A stretch of DNA of 64,000 nucleotides from Xestospongia muta (GCA_963693285.1 OY848923.1:2490038-2554037); one strand, 5' to 3'; counted from the first letter of the stretch, positions 34,860 to 47,100 are shown. The notes: generated by a model not told the origin, from the sequence alone. Made by a program: numbers and translations.

Positions 34860-36031
34860 ATTCAAGAAAATAGACAACAATAATTTAAGAATTTGCCTGA
34901 AGTTTTACATTTTGATGTACATATTATGATTTTGTAGGAATATGTTGATGAAGTCAATTGTGTAGTGACATGTTAATTTTTTTTCAAATAATGTATTGAT
35001 ACTTCAAAAAAATTGTTTGCTAATTGAAGTTGACTGAGGTATATCTTCATGTAATGGCATTAATAATGATACATAATATATTATATTATATTATGATATT
35101 ATATTCTAGTCAATTCACAGACAAAGACAGAAGAAGAGTTTGCAAGCAAAGAATGACAACATTATTCAAAGTGTGACTATCTAATAAACAGTAAACTTCA
35201 GAAGTAGGCATGATGTCAAAATTGCCCACAGTTGTTATAAGGGAATTCCCTTCTTCACAAAGAGATAAGATAATCTATTCAATTGTCCACCCTTCTTTTA
35301 ATAAATCATAGCTATGTACTCTATCAAAACTTGTTACTTAACTAAGTAAACACTTTATCATAATGATATAAAGACCATATAGTAAATGAATTTCCTCTAA
35401 ACTGAGTCTTTCATGTTTTGGGTCTTTCCAGGCCAATGACAATAACAGTGAACAGTGTAAGTATCACTGATAATATATTGGGAGTATTGTAACAAGTTTT
35501 AAGAGGTCATTCTTAATCTATCACTCCTACATTATCATAATGGTGATTACTCAGTCAGTATTTAGAGAGTCAATGGGTATAGTGAATAAACAGGGATTAG
35601 TCTATTGTAGTCTAACACTACACAATTTCCTCTTGGCTGGCTGAACCAAAGACGAATGTTGTCATTAGTGAGTACAATGAATGTGCATCAAGTTCTATGT
35701 AGTTGGTGTATGTCTCCATTACAATTATAATTGTAGAGGATCAGCTATCAAGGATAAGTTTCCAAGTATAACTTGGTCACTTAAGATCTCTGACTATACA
35801 AAACATGATAAACTGTTAAGATAAAGCTCCAAGCAATGCCACAAACAATAATATGTTCTAATATTTGCTTAATTGCTAAAATTAATATAGTTCATGATAG
35901 CAATCAAAAATGAGCTGGGAAAGATGTTAAGGCTATACAAATTTTTTTAAAAACTTTTGTGGGAGAATATACACTTGGTGTAAGCATGTGGTGATTCATT
36001 GTTAAAAATAGTGCATCTAAATCGTTAAAAC
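34860..36031. other. 3' flank and duplicated spacers, no gene
   Basis: About 35110-35450 is a diverged copy of about 23320-23610. About 35790-36030 is a copy of the 19870/25880 spacer, truncated just before a coding fragment. No open frame of interest. Confidence 0.5.
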
Positions 36032-36215
36032 TACCTCAATATGTCTGACCCAACAGAGGAATGTCCATCTGGATTTAGACTATATAACCAGAATGGAACA
36101 AAGCAAGTGGACGACCAGCATCATCACTAGGTGGTTACTGTCAATCAGTCAAGCTCCCCTCCTACTGTATCAGCTACTGTCAAGTGTGTGGTCGACTTAC
36201 TGATATCGATATGAA
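36032..36215 (+). pseudogene. Short core fragment
   Basis: It covers the codons for YLNMSDPTEECPSG to CGRLTD, roughly 60 codons. A base loss at aacaaagcaagtgg shifts the frame. Its cgacttactg follows the unusual RLTG of 33828, which is 2.2 kb upstream and probably its closest relative. Confidence 0.8.
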
Positions 36216-37082
36216 TCAAAACAAAACAAGCTATGAATATGATTAAGTTATGTCACCAGAGTGTTTAATTAATTCATCATTGCTCAAGTCAATTGACAAT
36301 ATCACAACTTTATCCAATATAAAATTTGTTGTCAATAAGATGTGTTAACAATGTAGTAACTATTGAATTCAAACTACCTGTTCTCTACAAATATTCCCAA
36401 ACATTCAACAAAGGTAGTATCCTCTCCCACATTGGTTTGTGGGAGGTAGTGGGAAAAGATAATTTATCAAAAAAAATTTAAAGTTTATCCTGTTTACCAT
36501 TCAATAGTAACTAAGTGAAGGATGAAAAGCATCAATTTAATAATATTGCCTTTGATTTTAGCAGTCAAAAATAAGGTCTTGGAGAACAAATACTTCATTT
36601 AATGTACACATAAAGTATATTTAAACTTAAAACCTTTTAGGCATCACATGGAACTAGGGTAAATTAGGAAGCAACTAACTGATATTCTCGATTATTTGAC
36701 ACTGTTTAGAATTCTAAATGTATATTTTCCCTAGCCCTCTCACTAGACATCTACAATGTGTAACTGCCATAATGGTTGAGCATGTTAAGTCTAAAAGGAA
36801 GGTAGCACATGTCTACAATGTGACACAACAAACTGACTCATAGTATAACAATCTATGACATCACTGTCTATATACAGTTGGGACCATTAACAGATTATTG
36901 ACATAATAAGCTGTTATGTAATCTTTGTAGTAACCTTTCATTCAATAAAGTCAGATCACTTGATCTTCTAAAAACATTCTTAAACCTTCAAAGAAATAGC
37001 TTAAGTGACAAACTTTATGCCACACAACAACAAACAGTATAAAACCATTAGACCAGGGAGCTATCACCACAGAATAAGTGAT
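36216..37082 (+). promoter_or_regulatory. Spacer and type A promoter of 37083
   Basis: About 36340-36490 repeats parts of 14935-15470. About 36830-37080 is the type A promoter (gtaacctttcattcaataaa, TATAAAA at 37038-37044, 38 bp before the ATG). Confidence 0.6.
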
Positions 37083-38126
37083 ATGATAACTTTCTTTATC
37101 CTAGCTTTACTTATAGCCTGGCATACCACCGGCAGTGCTCAAGAATGTGAAACTACATGCATGACTTCTTGTCCATTTACATGTCCTTCAAGTTGTGCTA
37201 ATGATACTATAGCTATAGGAGCACTCAATGAAAGCATTGACAAAATAGAAACTAGATTGAAAGTTTTACTTGCTATTACCATTAATGCAACTAATACTCC
37301 CACAGAGTCAAGTACGTATCCTCCTTCTTCTCTTCTACATTCCTGTGAGGAGATTAAGACTAATTGGCCTGATAGTCCCTCTGACTATTACCTCATTGCT
37401 GATATCCAAGGACGCCCTCGTCAAGTCTACTGTCATATGGAATCACTGTGTAACTCTGGAGGAGGATGGATAAGAGTAGCCTACCTCAACATGTCTGACC
37501 CTACAGAGGAATGCCCATCTGGGTTTAGACTATATAACCAGAATGGAATAAGAGCATGTGGACGACCAGCATCATCACAAGCTGGCTACTGTCAATCAGT
37601 CAAGTTCCCTTCTTATGATATCAGTTACTCAGAAGTATGTGGTCGAGTTATAGGATATCAATATGGACATACAGATGCAATAGACCCACGTCGTTCTCAA
37701 AAAAACAATCTCAATGGAGCATACGTTGATGGTGTTAGTCTAACTCGTGGCAATCCTCGACAACATGTCTGGACATTTATGGCTGCTCTACAAGAAAATG
37801 GTTTTCATTACCAAGGTCAGAATGAGTGTCCCTGTGCTCCTAACAGTCCTGTGACTGTCCCATCTTTTATTGGCAATGACTACTTCTGTGAATCAGGTTG
37901 TTCTGGAGCATATCAATCAAACGTCTTCTATTCTGGGGATCCACTCTGGGATGGTAAACAGTGTGGACAGATAGAGAAGGCCTGTTGTCTAGCTCCTGGT
38001 CTACCATGGTTCCATAATACACTAGATTATCCTACTACTGACTATATAGAAATGAGAGTGTGTGGAGATGAAAATGGTACTTTAGAAGATTCCCCAGTTT
38101 CTTTTTATGAATTCTATATTAAGTGA
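37083..38126 (+). CDS. Secreted fibrinogen-like family protein, type A stalk (347 aa)
   Basis: The start is set at MITFFILALLIAWHTTGS; an in-frame ATG 26 codons upstream (37005) precedes the TATA box and is unlikely to be used. The N-terminal block has CETTCMTSCPFTCPSSC, and the stalk (about 41-66, AIGALNESIDKIETRLKVLL) is diverged from the other type A genes. Core loop 1 is DPRRSQKNNLNGAY, loop 2 GFHYQGQNE and loop 3 CSGAYQSNVFYSGD, the last without the Gly-Asn/His-Trp seen elsewhere. The end is SFYEFYIK rather than YYEIYVK. It lies far from the other type A genes, isolated between type C and type D members. Confidence 0.9.
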   Translation: MITFFILALLIAWHTTGSAQECETTCMTSCPFTCPSSCANDTIAIGALNESIDKIETRLKVLLAITINATNTPTESSTYPPSSLLHSCEEIKTNWPDSPSDYYLIADIQGRPRQVYCHMESLCNSGGGWIRVAYLNMSDPTEECPSGFRLYNQNGIRACGRPASSQAGYCQSVKFPSYDISYSEVCGRVIGYQYGHTDAIDPRRSQKNNLNGAYVDGVSLTRGNPRQHVWTFMAALQENGFHYQGQNECPCAPNSPVTVPSFIGNDYFCESGCSGAYQSNVFYSGDPLWDGKQCGQIEKACCLAPGLPWFHNTLDYPTTDYIEMRVCGDENGTLEDSPVSFYEFYIK

Positions 38127-39229
38127 TCAAATTTATTTTTTTTAAATTTTATAAATGAACAGTACTTTTGAATGTTTCCTTTAATAAAATTGATTTATCT
38201 CTTATAAAGAAGCCGTAAAAATAATGACAAACTCGTTATTGAATATCACTGATTATCAGAAATTTAATTCTTTTAGCATATAATACAAAGAGTTCAAAGA
38301 GTTTGGACACCACGTGTTTCTTATTAAAGGTAGTACTTAAGCTTATCTACTTAGACAATGAACAATACTTAACAAAACATCTTACAGCTGCTCAGTAACG
38401 TCTATCAAAGCTCAGTAACGTTTATCAAAAGCTATTTACACAAAAGCCATTAGAGTATGAAGTAAACAATGTCAAAATCAAAGTAGCGATTTTACAGTAA
38501 TTTACACTTTTGAATCAGTCTATTGTTATTAGCAATTTACTGTCTGTATATGGTCACACTATCAATGACTTGATAAAGTAAAATGATAGTACGAGTATGT
38601 TGGTATTGTTTGTATGGTCAATGAAAGACCATAGGTAGGATAAACAAATTCTTAGCATTAAAGTAGAGTGCTTTTATATTATAATATATTATTACAACAA
38701 ATCAGTTTTCATTCTTCTACTAATATAACAAATATATAGTAAAAGATAAATAAAGTATAAGATACAAGAGTTCCCCTCTACTCTGTGATATCAGTGCAGG
38801 TGAGTCTGTTAGCTTAACAAGCAAGGCAGTAATATCAATAGACAGATTTGATACAGCATATGACAGTTATTATATAATATTATTCTTTAAATACAAACAA
38901 TTAAAACATAATTGATGGCATCACAACATAAACAATCCCAGACTATCATCAATAGGATCTGTAGCAACAAACTACCTGTTCTCTACAAACATTCCCAAAC
39001 ATTAAACAAAGGTAGTCTCCTCTCCCACTAAGTGTGATCAATACATTGGTTTGTGGGAGGTAGTCATCAAAAGCTATGAGATAATTTATCAAAAGAAAGG
39101 TTTAAAGTTTATCCTGTTTATCATCCCATAGTAACTAAGTAAAGGCAGACAGAAGTGGTAAAGAGATCTACTCAACAACTATGTATACTTTATTTAATTC
39201 AGTTATAAGATAGCGCTACATATACACGT

Positions 39230-39310
39230 TCAATTAGTTGTCTGTCTTGTTGTACTAATGACAATTTAGCATTAGTGCATTTAATGATGATATCAAAGTA
39301 AGGATTGTAA
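39230..39310 (+). pseudogene. Tiny type A stalk relic
   Basis: agttgtctgtcttgttgtac then taatgacaatttagcattag matches the end of the Cys block and start of the stalk of the type A genes (TTGTGCTAATGACAGTTTAGC). Nothing on either side is coding. Confidence 0.6.
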
Positions 39311-39454
39311 AGTCTTTAAACAAAAATTAGTAAGTTGTAATAAAAGTTATAACAAGTGAAAGTAACCAAACAAACTGCATTAGTTTCATGTGATAATAAC
39401 TCAAGATACAAGTATTCTAGGGTAACTATATTGAAAAATATCTTATACCGTAGT

Positions 39455-39535
39455 TCCCCGAGCAAGCGCCCACCCTTATATTTTTGTCTTTAAAGGAAAA
39501 TGTCAATTCCCCGTACAAGCACCCACCCACATCAC
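39455..39535. repeat. Dispersed-repeat fragment with ccccgagcaagcgcccaccc
   Basis: Two related words, ttccccgagcaagcgcccac and ttccccgtacaagcacccac, lie 50 bp apart in a CpG-bearing patch unlike its AT-rich surroundings. It looks like a fragment of a transposable element; no ends could be defined. Confidence 0.45.
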
Positions 39536-39989
39536 ACCCTCTTAGATTTGTGGTAATTAATATGAACACAATACTAGCATAGTATAGTACATAGGAAGTG
39601 GTATACAGATGGAACATCTCTTATAAAAACAATTTTTTAGTAATACTAGCCTAAAATAACCACTACTATATAAGAACAATTATGTATTGGGTAGATGGTG
39701 GTTAGTGGAGTACATGTAGTAGATATGTACAGTACATATGCATGGATGGTTTAAATTGTCCATTGAAACAATTAGACAGAAAACATTTCAACTAACTCAA
39801 TCAGTCTTCTTATGACCCTTGTTTATCTTACACTTACTTCTATATAGTCAGTAGTGGGAGAGCTAAGTATCTAATTAAATCATGGTAGACCAGGAGCTAG
39901 ACAACAGGACTTCTCTATCAGTCCACATTGTTGGCCATATCAGAGCAGATCAGTGTAGAAAACATTGCTTGATAGTGTCCAAAGGATAT

Positions 39990-40062
39990 CAATACCTATT
40001 GGCCTGATAGTCCCTCTAACTACATACTAGCTAACACTAATATTTATGAAACTACCAGGTAC
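39990..40062 (+). pseudogene. Tiny core relic
   Basis: ttggcctgatagtccctcta then actacatactagctaacact matches the NWPDSPSDYYIIADTNG codons with several losses. It is about 25 codons long with no continuation. Confidence 0.6.
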
Positions 40063-40605
40063 ATGTACATGTGCCTGACAATTACATGATTTGACACCAA
40101 GTAATTTTGGTTAGCATTGAAGATGATTTTCACATATGCTTATATCTTAGTACCAGCATGGAAGTATCAATAACACACTTATACTATGGTAAACCATATT
40201 TCTCAGACCTGTTACATCCCTCAAGAGATAACTCAACAAAAATACAATTCCTCATTAACTGGTACCAATGATAGAGTTGTTATCACATTACCAATTGAAC
40301 ACTCTTCTAGAAACTTTCAAAGACATAATACACTCTTGAGAGAGAACTTCTCAGTTACAAACATTGACTGGCACCTTTGCCTCCTTCAAGAGATAAGACA
40401 ACCTCAAGGAGTTTTGAACTACTATCACATTACCTAATGAATGGTCTTCTACAAACTTTCCCAAACCTGACAATTAATTGAAGGAGGACTTCTTAGTTAC
40501 TTTCAGCTTGTTGTCCATGAAATCCGTAGCTTATAAAAAGGCACTTACAAAACAGAAGTGTCAGTTCTCTATCTAGTGAGCTAAAGAGCCTATACAGCGA
40601 TAGAA

Positions 40606-41869
40606 ATGCTAGCTGTCTTTGTCTTCAGTTTTGTTGTCACTCTAGTTTATGCTAATACTGGTAGTAAGTTAGACAACTGTCCAACTACTACCTCACTACA
40701 ACAGTCTATAGCTAACCTCACTAACTTGATCAATGACACATTGACCAAGTCTGCTCAAAGTTGTCTAGCTAATGCTGATAGTAGTAGTAATGTTGCTATC
40801 TTAGTACAACTAACAATGATGCAACAACTATTTAACGTCAACCAAATGAATACAAGAGGTTACTGCCCTATACAGAACAGCAATAACAATAGTAAGGCTA
40901 TTGTAGAACTCGGTGAAAAGCTAAGTACAAAGATCGAAAAGGCTTCAACTCGTATAGAAGAAAACGTAAAGAAAATGTTTGATGACAAGATAGACAAACT
41001 CACAGCTAAAGTAAATCGTTTAATGACATTGACTAATATTACTGAACCCACTGACTATCCTCCTTCTTCTCTACTACACTCCTGTGAAGAGATTGTCAGT
41101 AACTGGCCTGATAGTCCCTCTGACTATTACATCATAGCTGATACTAATGGACATCCTCGTCATGTCTACTGTCATATGGAATCATTGTGTAACTCTGGAG
41201 GAGGATGGATGAGGATAGCCTACCTTAACATGTCTGATCCCACAGAGGAATGTCCACCTGGATTTAAACTATATAACCAGAATGGAATAAGAGCATGTGG
41301 ACGACCAACATCATTACCAGCTAATGGTTGTCAATCAGTCAAGTTCCCCTCCTAGTGTCAGCTACTCTCAAGTATGTGGTCGAGTTATTGGATATCAATA
41401 TGGATCATGTGATGCCATTGCTCCTTATCGCTCACAGAAAAATAACCTCAATGGAGCATATGTTGATGGCATTAGCATTACCCGTGGTAATCCTCGTAAA
41501 CATATCTGGACATTTATGGCTGGTCTACAAGAGAACTACTTCTATCAAAATGGTCAACATGAGTGTCCCTGTGCTCCTAACAGTCCTGTGACTGTTCCAT
41601 CATTTATTGGTAATGATTACTTCTGTGAGTCAGGTTGTCCAGGACACTGGCAGACTCGTGTCTTCTATACTAATCCACCTGACCCACTCTGGGATGGTAA
41701 ACAGTGTGGACTGATAGAGAAGGCCTGTTGTCTAGCTCCTGGTCTACCATGGTTCCATAAGACACTTAACTCTCCAACTACTGACTATATAGAAATGAGA
41801 GTGTGTGCTGATGACCAAGGGGGATATGAAGATTCTCCAGTTGCTTACTACGAGCTCTATGTTAAGTAA
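40606..41869 (+). pseudogene. Type D long-stalk member broken by one 2-nt deletion
   Basis: The leader MLAVFVFSFVVTLVYANTGS precedes a long Asn/Ser/Gln-rich stalk of about 130 residues (LQQSIANLTNLINDTLTKSA, then NVAILVQLTMMQQLFNVNQM, then ELGEKLSTKIEKASTRIEEN), far longer than other types, predicted helical and with NLT/NNS sequons. The core starts at about residue 155. At 41352 the family sequence ccctcctacagtatc reads ccctcctagtgtc, a 2-nt loss that makes a TAG at 41353-41355. The other frame is then clean to the stop at 41869. Loop 3 has an extra TNPP. The single lesion suggests recent inactivation or a sequence error. Confidence 0.87.
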
Positions 41870-42821
41870 TTAATACGTTATTAAGAGATTGAGAAGTGGA
41901 ATATGTAAATTATGTTATTATGTTATGTAGTTTGTTTGATGTCTTTTGATTAAAACAATTTTATATTTAAAAAAAATTGTCCATTAATTTGAAGGAAATT
42001 TGTTAAGTAATATAGTAGTGGTAAGACCTGCTAAGTGGCCAGACGCTGTGGGTGTATATCAGCAGAAGGTTATTCTACTTCAGAATATAGCTATAGAATG
42101 CTGGAAACTATGAGAAGCCTCAAGCATTATCAGTCACACCCATCGTCATAGTACTCAGGGTTAGGGTTAGCTTATAGACTAAACACTATACTAGCATAAA
42201 CTAGTACATAGGAAGTGGTTTATTGATGGAACATCTCTTATAAAAACAATCTTTTAATAATACTAGCCTAAAATAACCTCTACCATATAAGAACAATAAT
42301 GTATTGGGCAGATGGTGGTTAGTGGAGTACATGTATTAGATATATGTAGTACTTAGATATATACAGTACATATGTATGGCTGATTTAAATTGTCCATTGA
42401 AATAATTTGACAGAAAATATCTCAACTATAGCAATCCTTAAGTGTTTTGTTTCTAATTGAACTAAAAGCTAGAATTTTGGTAAGAAAGTTTCTTACTAAA
42501 ACTACACACACTTGAACAATAAAAGAATCCAACCAAACAAGTTTTCAATTAACAATGAAAACATTCCAATGAGTACTTGACAGTAAAATCATAAAAAACT
42601 TTCTCTTAAATTGATAGTGGGAATAATCAACCACAAATCATTAAGCTATTGACATCAGGTCAGACAGTCACTGACCTGATGATTAGATAACCATCTTTCT
42701 ATAAACTTTCCCAAAGTTGATTCTACCTTCAAGCAGGGCCTCTTAGTCAGAAGATATCTTTGTGTACACAACCTTTCATTCATAAAGAGACAATAGATTT
42801 TAGGACCATGTATAGTTCATT
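41870..42821. other. Spacer, repeat of 39545-39780 and a promoter remnant
   Basis: About 42185-42410 copies 39545-39780, so the 40606 gene lies between direct repeats. AAACTTTCCC is at 42703-42712. There is no clear TATA box before the dead copy that follows. Confidence 0.5.
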
Positions 42822-43900
42822 ATGAGGAAAATAAAGAATATGTTCACTATCTGGGCATTGGGATTTATTTTAGGTTTGGTTTAAGCTAATAGTGGTAGTG
42901 CTGACAGTTGTATATCTACATGTACATCTACCTGTCCATCTACCAGCAGTTCTATACAAAGTTGTAATGACATTAAAGATATAGTAGAGATGGTTCCTAC
43001 TCTTACTGCAAAGATCAATGATATAATTTAAAAATTGAATGGCAAAGTGAACTACAGACAACTCAATGACAAGATAAACTACCTTACAGCCAAAATTAAA
43101 CGTATACTAGTACAAGCAAATATTACTGATCTCTATCCTCCTTCTTCTCTACTACTTTCCTGTGAAGAGATCAACACTAACTGGCCTGATAGTCCCTCTG
43201 ACTATTACATCATAGCTGATACTAAAGGACATTCTCGTCATGTCTACTGTCATATGGAATCACTGTGTAACTCTGGAGGAAGATGGATGAGGGTAGTCTA
43301 CCTCAACATGTCTGACCCTACAGAGGAATGTCCACCTGGATTTAGACTATATAACCAGAATGGAATAAAAGCATGTGGACGACCAACATCATCACCAGCT
43401 GGTTATTGTCAATCAGTCAAGTTCCCCTCCTACAATATCAGTTACTCTCAAGCAAGTGTGTGGTCGAGTTATTGGATATCTATTCAACCACGCAGTGGAG
43501 GAAGTAAAAGCATTAATGGAGCATATGTTGATGGTGATGGTAATCCTCATAAAAATGTCTGGACATTCATGGCTGCTCTACATGAGAATTATATTTCGGA
43601 TAAATATTTTGTGTGTCCCTGTGCTCCTAACGGTCATATGTTTCATCATTTATTAGTAATGACTACTTCTGTGAATCAGGTTGTACTGGACAATGGCAGT
43701 ATGTTTTCTACACTGATCCATTCTGGGATGGTAAACAGTGTGGACTAATAGAGAAGATTTGTTGTAAAGCTCCTGGTCTACCATGGTTTACTAAGACACT
43801 TAACTCTTCTACTACTGACTATATAATAATGAGAATATGTGGAGATTTCAATACAAATGAAGATTCTCCTGTTAGTTACTACGAACTTTATGTGAAGTAA
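42822..43900 (+). pseudogene. Type E-like member with several lesions
   Basis: The leader is open for 20 codons, then TAA replaces a Gln codon (TTGGTTTAAGCT; relatives have GGTCTGACTCAG or similar). A second in-frame TAA occurs in the stalk at about 43028. The core is open from 43035 to 43748, but caag is inserted at tctcaagcaagtgtgtgg, loop 1 has lost GSPDA and GVSLT, and a deletion at cggtcatatgtttcatc shifts the frame for good. DPFWDG replaces DPLWDG. It ends in GAACTTTATGTGAAGTAA. Clearly non-functional. Confidence 0.87.
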
Positions 43901-44708
43901 TCAATACTGAAGACACTAACGTGTTAACTATTGATAAAATAAAATTTTTGCATACATGTTGATTAATTATTGCATTTGTCATAAAATTGCTCCTAAATTG
44001 CTGTTACATTTGCAATAAAATAATAAAATAAAATATGAGCAATGCATGCAACTAAACTACTAATCATTTATATATACTACATCATCAATAAATCTATTAA
44101 GATCGTTTAAACATTATTGTAGTAAAGATATCGTGGAGACTAGAGGTGTGGTTATTAATAATACTAGTATATCAAGCTAGTTTAGTTACATCAAAAATTG
44201 TACTGATAAATAAATGCTTGTTTATTTCTTAATAGCAGCTGTGAAACATTAACAATTATACATATAGCATTGCCAATCAAATTATCATCCTTCAAGAAAA
44301 AAAAAACTACCACAAACTCTGACCCCTTACCACCTTCAAGAGATAAAGCTGAGCTATTAACACAAGGTCAAACAGTCAATAACCTCCATTACTGAATAAA
44401 TGTCCCTCCATAAACTTTCCCAGAAAATCTTATCAGTTAGGTCAAAGTCAGGTCTTATCAGTTATACATACACACACCCACCCAGTAATACTCACTGAAA
44501 AACATCAAGTATTAAAGTATTTCTTTGTATCTTAGCAAACCACAAACTATTGAGTCAAGCCACAAGCAATTAACCTTGATAACTATATGAATTCCCTCTA
44601 CAAACTTTCACAGACCTAATCCCTCCATCAAAAGAGACTCAGCTTATAAAAAAAGACTTTCAACACAAAACTTTAGATTACACTAGTTTGAGCTAAAGAG
44701 TGTCTGCC
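43901..44708 (+). promoter_or_regulatory. Spacer and type C promoter of 44709
   Basis: AAACTTTCCC at 44412-44421 and TATAAAA at 44645-44651, 58 bp before the ATG. About 44112-44160 repeats a block (agtagtaaagatatc..) near 33228. Confidence 0.6.
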
Positions 44709-45737
44709 ATGTACAAAATACTACTCCTTTTCATATTGGGTCTTTGTATAGAATTACTTCATGGCAATGGTGACAGTCATACTGGAGGATGTACAGCTTC
44801 TTGTACAGCTACATGTCCTATTACCACTTCTAAACATTACTGTAATGACTGTAAGGGTATTGAACATAAACTCCAACAACTTGACGCTAAACTTGATCAT
44901 TTAATCGCACACTCAAATATTACAGATCTCTATCCTCCTTCTCCCCTCCTCCACTCCTGTGAGGAAGTCATCACTAACTGGCCTGATAGTCCCTCTGACT
45001 ATTACATCATAGCTGATACTAATGGACATCCTCGTCAAGTCTACTGTCATATGGAATCACTGTGTAACTCTAGTGGAGGATGGATGAGGGTAGCCTACCT
45101 CAACATGTCTGACCCTACAGAGGAATGTCCATCTGGATTTAGACTATATAATCAGAATGGAATAAGAGCATGTGGACGACCAGAATCAGCACCAGCTAAT
45201 AGCTGTCAATCAGTCAAGTTCCCCTCCTACAGTATTAGTTACTCTCAAGTATGTGGTCGAGTTATTGGATATCAATATGGATCACCTGATGCTATTCAAC
45301 CTCATAGTGGAAGAAATAAAAGCATCAATGGAGCATATGTTGATGGTGTTAGTCTCACATATGGTAATCCTCGTAAACATGTATGGACATTCATGGCTGC
45401 TCTACAGGAGAATTATTTCAATGGGAATGGATATTATGTATGTCCCTGTGCTCCTAACAGTCCTGTGACTGTCCCATCTTTTATTGGTAGTGACTACTTC
45501 TGTGAGTCAGGTTGTCCTGGAAACTGGAAACATAACATCTTCTATACTGATCCACTCTGGGATGGTAAACAGTGTGGACTGATAGAGGAGGCCTGTTGTC
45601 AAGCTCCTGGTCTACCATGGTTTAATAAGACACTTAGCTATCCTACTACTGACTGCATAGAAATGAGAGTGTGTGGAGATTTCAATACAAATGATGAAGA
45701 TTCTCCTGTTAGCTATTATGAGATTTACGTGAAGTAG
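44709..45737 (+). CDS. Secreted fibrinogen-like family protein, type C stalk (342 aa)
   Basis: ATG of MYKILLLFILGLCIELLHGNGD. The N-terminal block CTASCTATCPITTSKHYCNDC is shared with the genes at 33828, 47570 and 53266. The stalk ends in DHLIAHSNITDLY, as in 47570. Core: EEVITNWP for EEIKTNWP, loop 1 QPHSGRNKSINGAY, loop 2 YFNGNGYYVC and loop 3 CPGNWKHNIFYTD. TDCIEMRVC carries an extra Cys where other members have TDYIEMRVC; an unpaired Cys there could form an intermolecular bond or be slightly deleterious. C-terminal CGDFNTNDEDSPVSYYE as in 53266. Confidence 0.91.
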   Translation: MYKILLLFILGLCIELLHGNGDSHTGGCTASCTATCPITTSKHYCNDCKGIEHKLQQLDAKLDHLIAHSNITDLYPPSPLLHSCEEVITNWPDSPSDYYIIADTNGHPRQVYCHMESLCNSSGGWMRVAYLNMSDPTEECPSGFRLYNQNGIRACGRPESAPANSCQSVKFPSYSISYSQVCGRVIGYQYGSPDAIQPHSGRNKSINGAYVDGVSLTYGNPRKHVWTFMAALQENYFNGNGYYVCPCAPNSPVTVPSFIGSDYFCESGCPGNWKHNIFYTDPLWDGKQCGLIEEACCQAPGLPWFNKTLSYPTTDCIEMRVCGDFNTNDEDSPVSYYEIYVK

Positions 45738-46914
45738 TCAACATTGAATACACTGATCTATTAACTATTGACAGGCTAAAAATGTTGCATACATGTTGAT
45801 TAATTATTGAGTTTTTCATAATATTACTGCTATTTTTTGTTACATCTGTAATGAGTTTAAGAAAAAAAATTAATTTAAAATATATTATATTTCAATCTAA
45901 AATTGAGGAAAGTTAATTTTGATAAGGAAAACAGAAATTAGAATCAAAAAAGTACATTGTAAATCCAGTATATAAATCACAACATCAATAACTTTGACTG
46001 TTGCAATACACATTGAGCATACAATAATATAGACAAGACTCATAACGTCTTGTGTAAAAATATTATTGTGACAAACAGGTTGTGTTGGAGATTTAGTTGG
46101 TAGCTAAAATAGATAAGTGTTTAATTAGGGTCTCTTTAAATGTAGGTCATATAAATATTGATGTGGTTTGATAGACTACCTTGTTGGTTTATAGTGTCAA
46201 AATAAACAAACCACAAATATGTTTAGATAATGGATAATGTGCCTTTCATGACCAAAACTGTTCATATCAGTCATTGTAATAAATGTAATTTGACTGTACT
46301 ATCTTTAATATGAAGTACAAACACAAGTCCAATACATGTAAAAAATAACCTCTTGATTTCCAAAAATAAAACTTATTAAGTGTTCATTGTTTTACTCTAC
46401 ATGAGCATATATGCTATACAGTATAGTGGCACTGTGAGCTAAACTTAATACCATTAACAATAATAATAATAACTAATCGCATTTTGTGAATGTAAAATAT
46501 TATTGCCACAAGAAATACTGTTGCAGTTTATTGGCCCCTGATTTTTCCATCTTAATGAAGTTGTTGACTTTGTTGCTTGAATAAAGGAAATATTTAAACA
46601 TAAAGCTAAAGAAGTAGTAGAGTGGGCACACTAAAATACAATAATTTCTCCAATTACAAAAACAACAACTTTTTAGACTGATTTTGAGATTTGTCAGTGC
46701 CACTTTTAATCATAGTCCAATTTGAGATAACACAACCACTAAAACAACATATCTCATGACCTCTTACCCTCTTTATGAGATATGATAACCACAGTATATT
46801 GAGCTATTGTCACAAGGTCAAGCAGTCAGTAACCTTGATTACTAAATCAATGGGCTTTTACAAACTTTCCCAAGCCTGATACCGCCTTCATGGAGAACTT
46901 CATAGTCACAAACA
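45738..46914. other. 3' flank, member of a duplicated flank family
   Basis: About 45950-46330 (gtacattgtaaatccagtat, ttagttggtagctaaaatag, aaataaacaaaccacaaata) recurs after 49985, 54294 and 60413. No gene; the minus-strand frame at 46500-46703 is not recognisable. Confidence 0.55.
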
Positions 46915-47100
46915 ACTTGTACATTTATGACTGCTGTAGTAGAAAACCTTTTCATTACTGAGTGGATCTGTTATATGTCCATGTACTTCTAATAGTGCTC
47001 TCTATTTTGTTTTATCTGTAATGATTATTTCTGAAAATATACTTTCTGATCATTTTGGAATGGTAAACAGTGTGGTCTGATAATAAAGATGGCTTGTTGT
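46915..47100 (+). pseudogene. Fragment of the core's second half
   Basis: It runs from acatttatgactgctgtagt (TFMAAL codons) through atgtccatgtacttctaata and atggtaaacagtgtggtctg to aagatggcttgttgtct. The frame is repeatedly broken. A second copy of the same relic is at 52079-52394, so it was duplicated after decay. Confidence 0.78.

Larger units (their letters stand above)
38127..40605. other. Long spacer with repeats and tiny gene fragments
   Basis: It contains a copy of the 15165-15480 repeat (38785-39120), a dispersed-repeat fragment with ccccgagcaagcgcccaccc (39455-39535), a segment 39545-39780 repeated at 42185-42410 on the other side of the 40606 gene, and two small coding relics listed separately. 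Before 40606 come AAACTTTCCC at 40453-40462 and TATAAAAAG at 40532-40540, 66 bp before the ATG. Confidence 0.6.

Noticed and set aside
37005..37082. Upstream in-frame start for the 37083 gene
   Set aside because: It would place the TATA box inside the coding region and hide the signal peptide. The open frames upstream of 33828 and 47570 were rejected for the same reasons.
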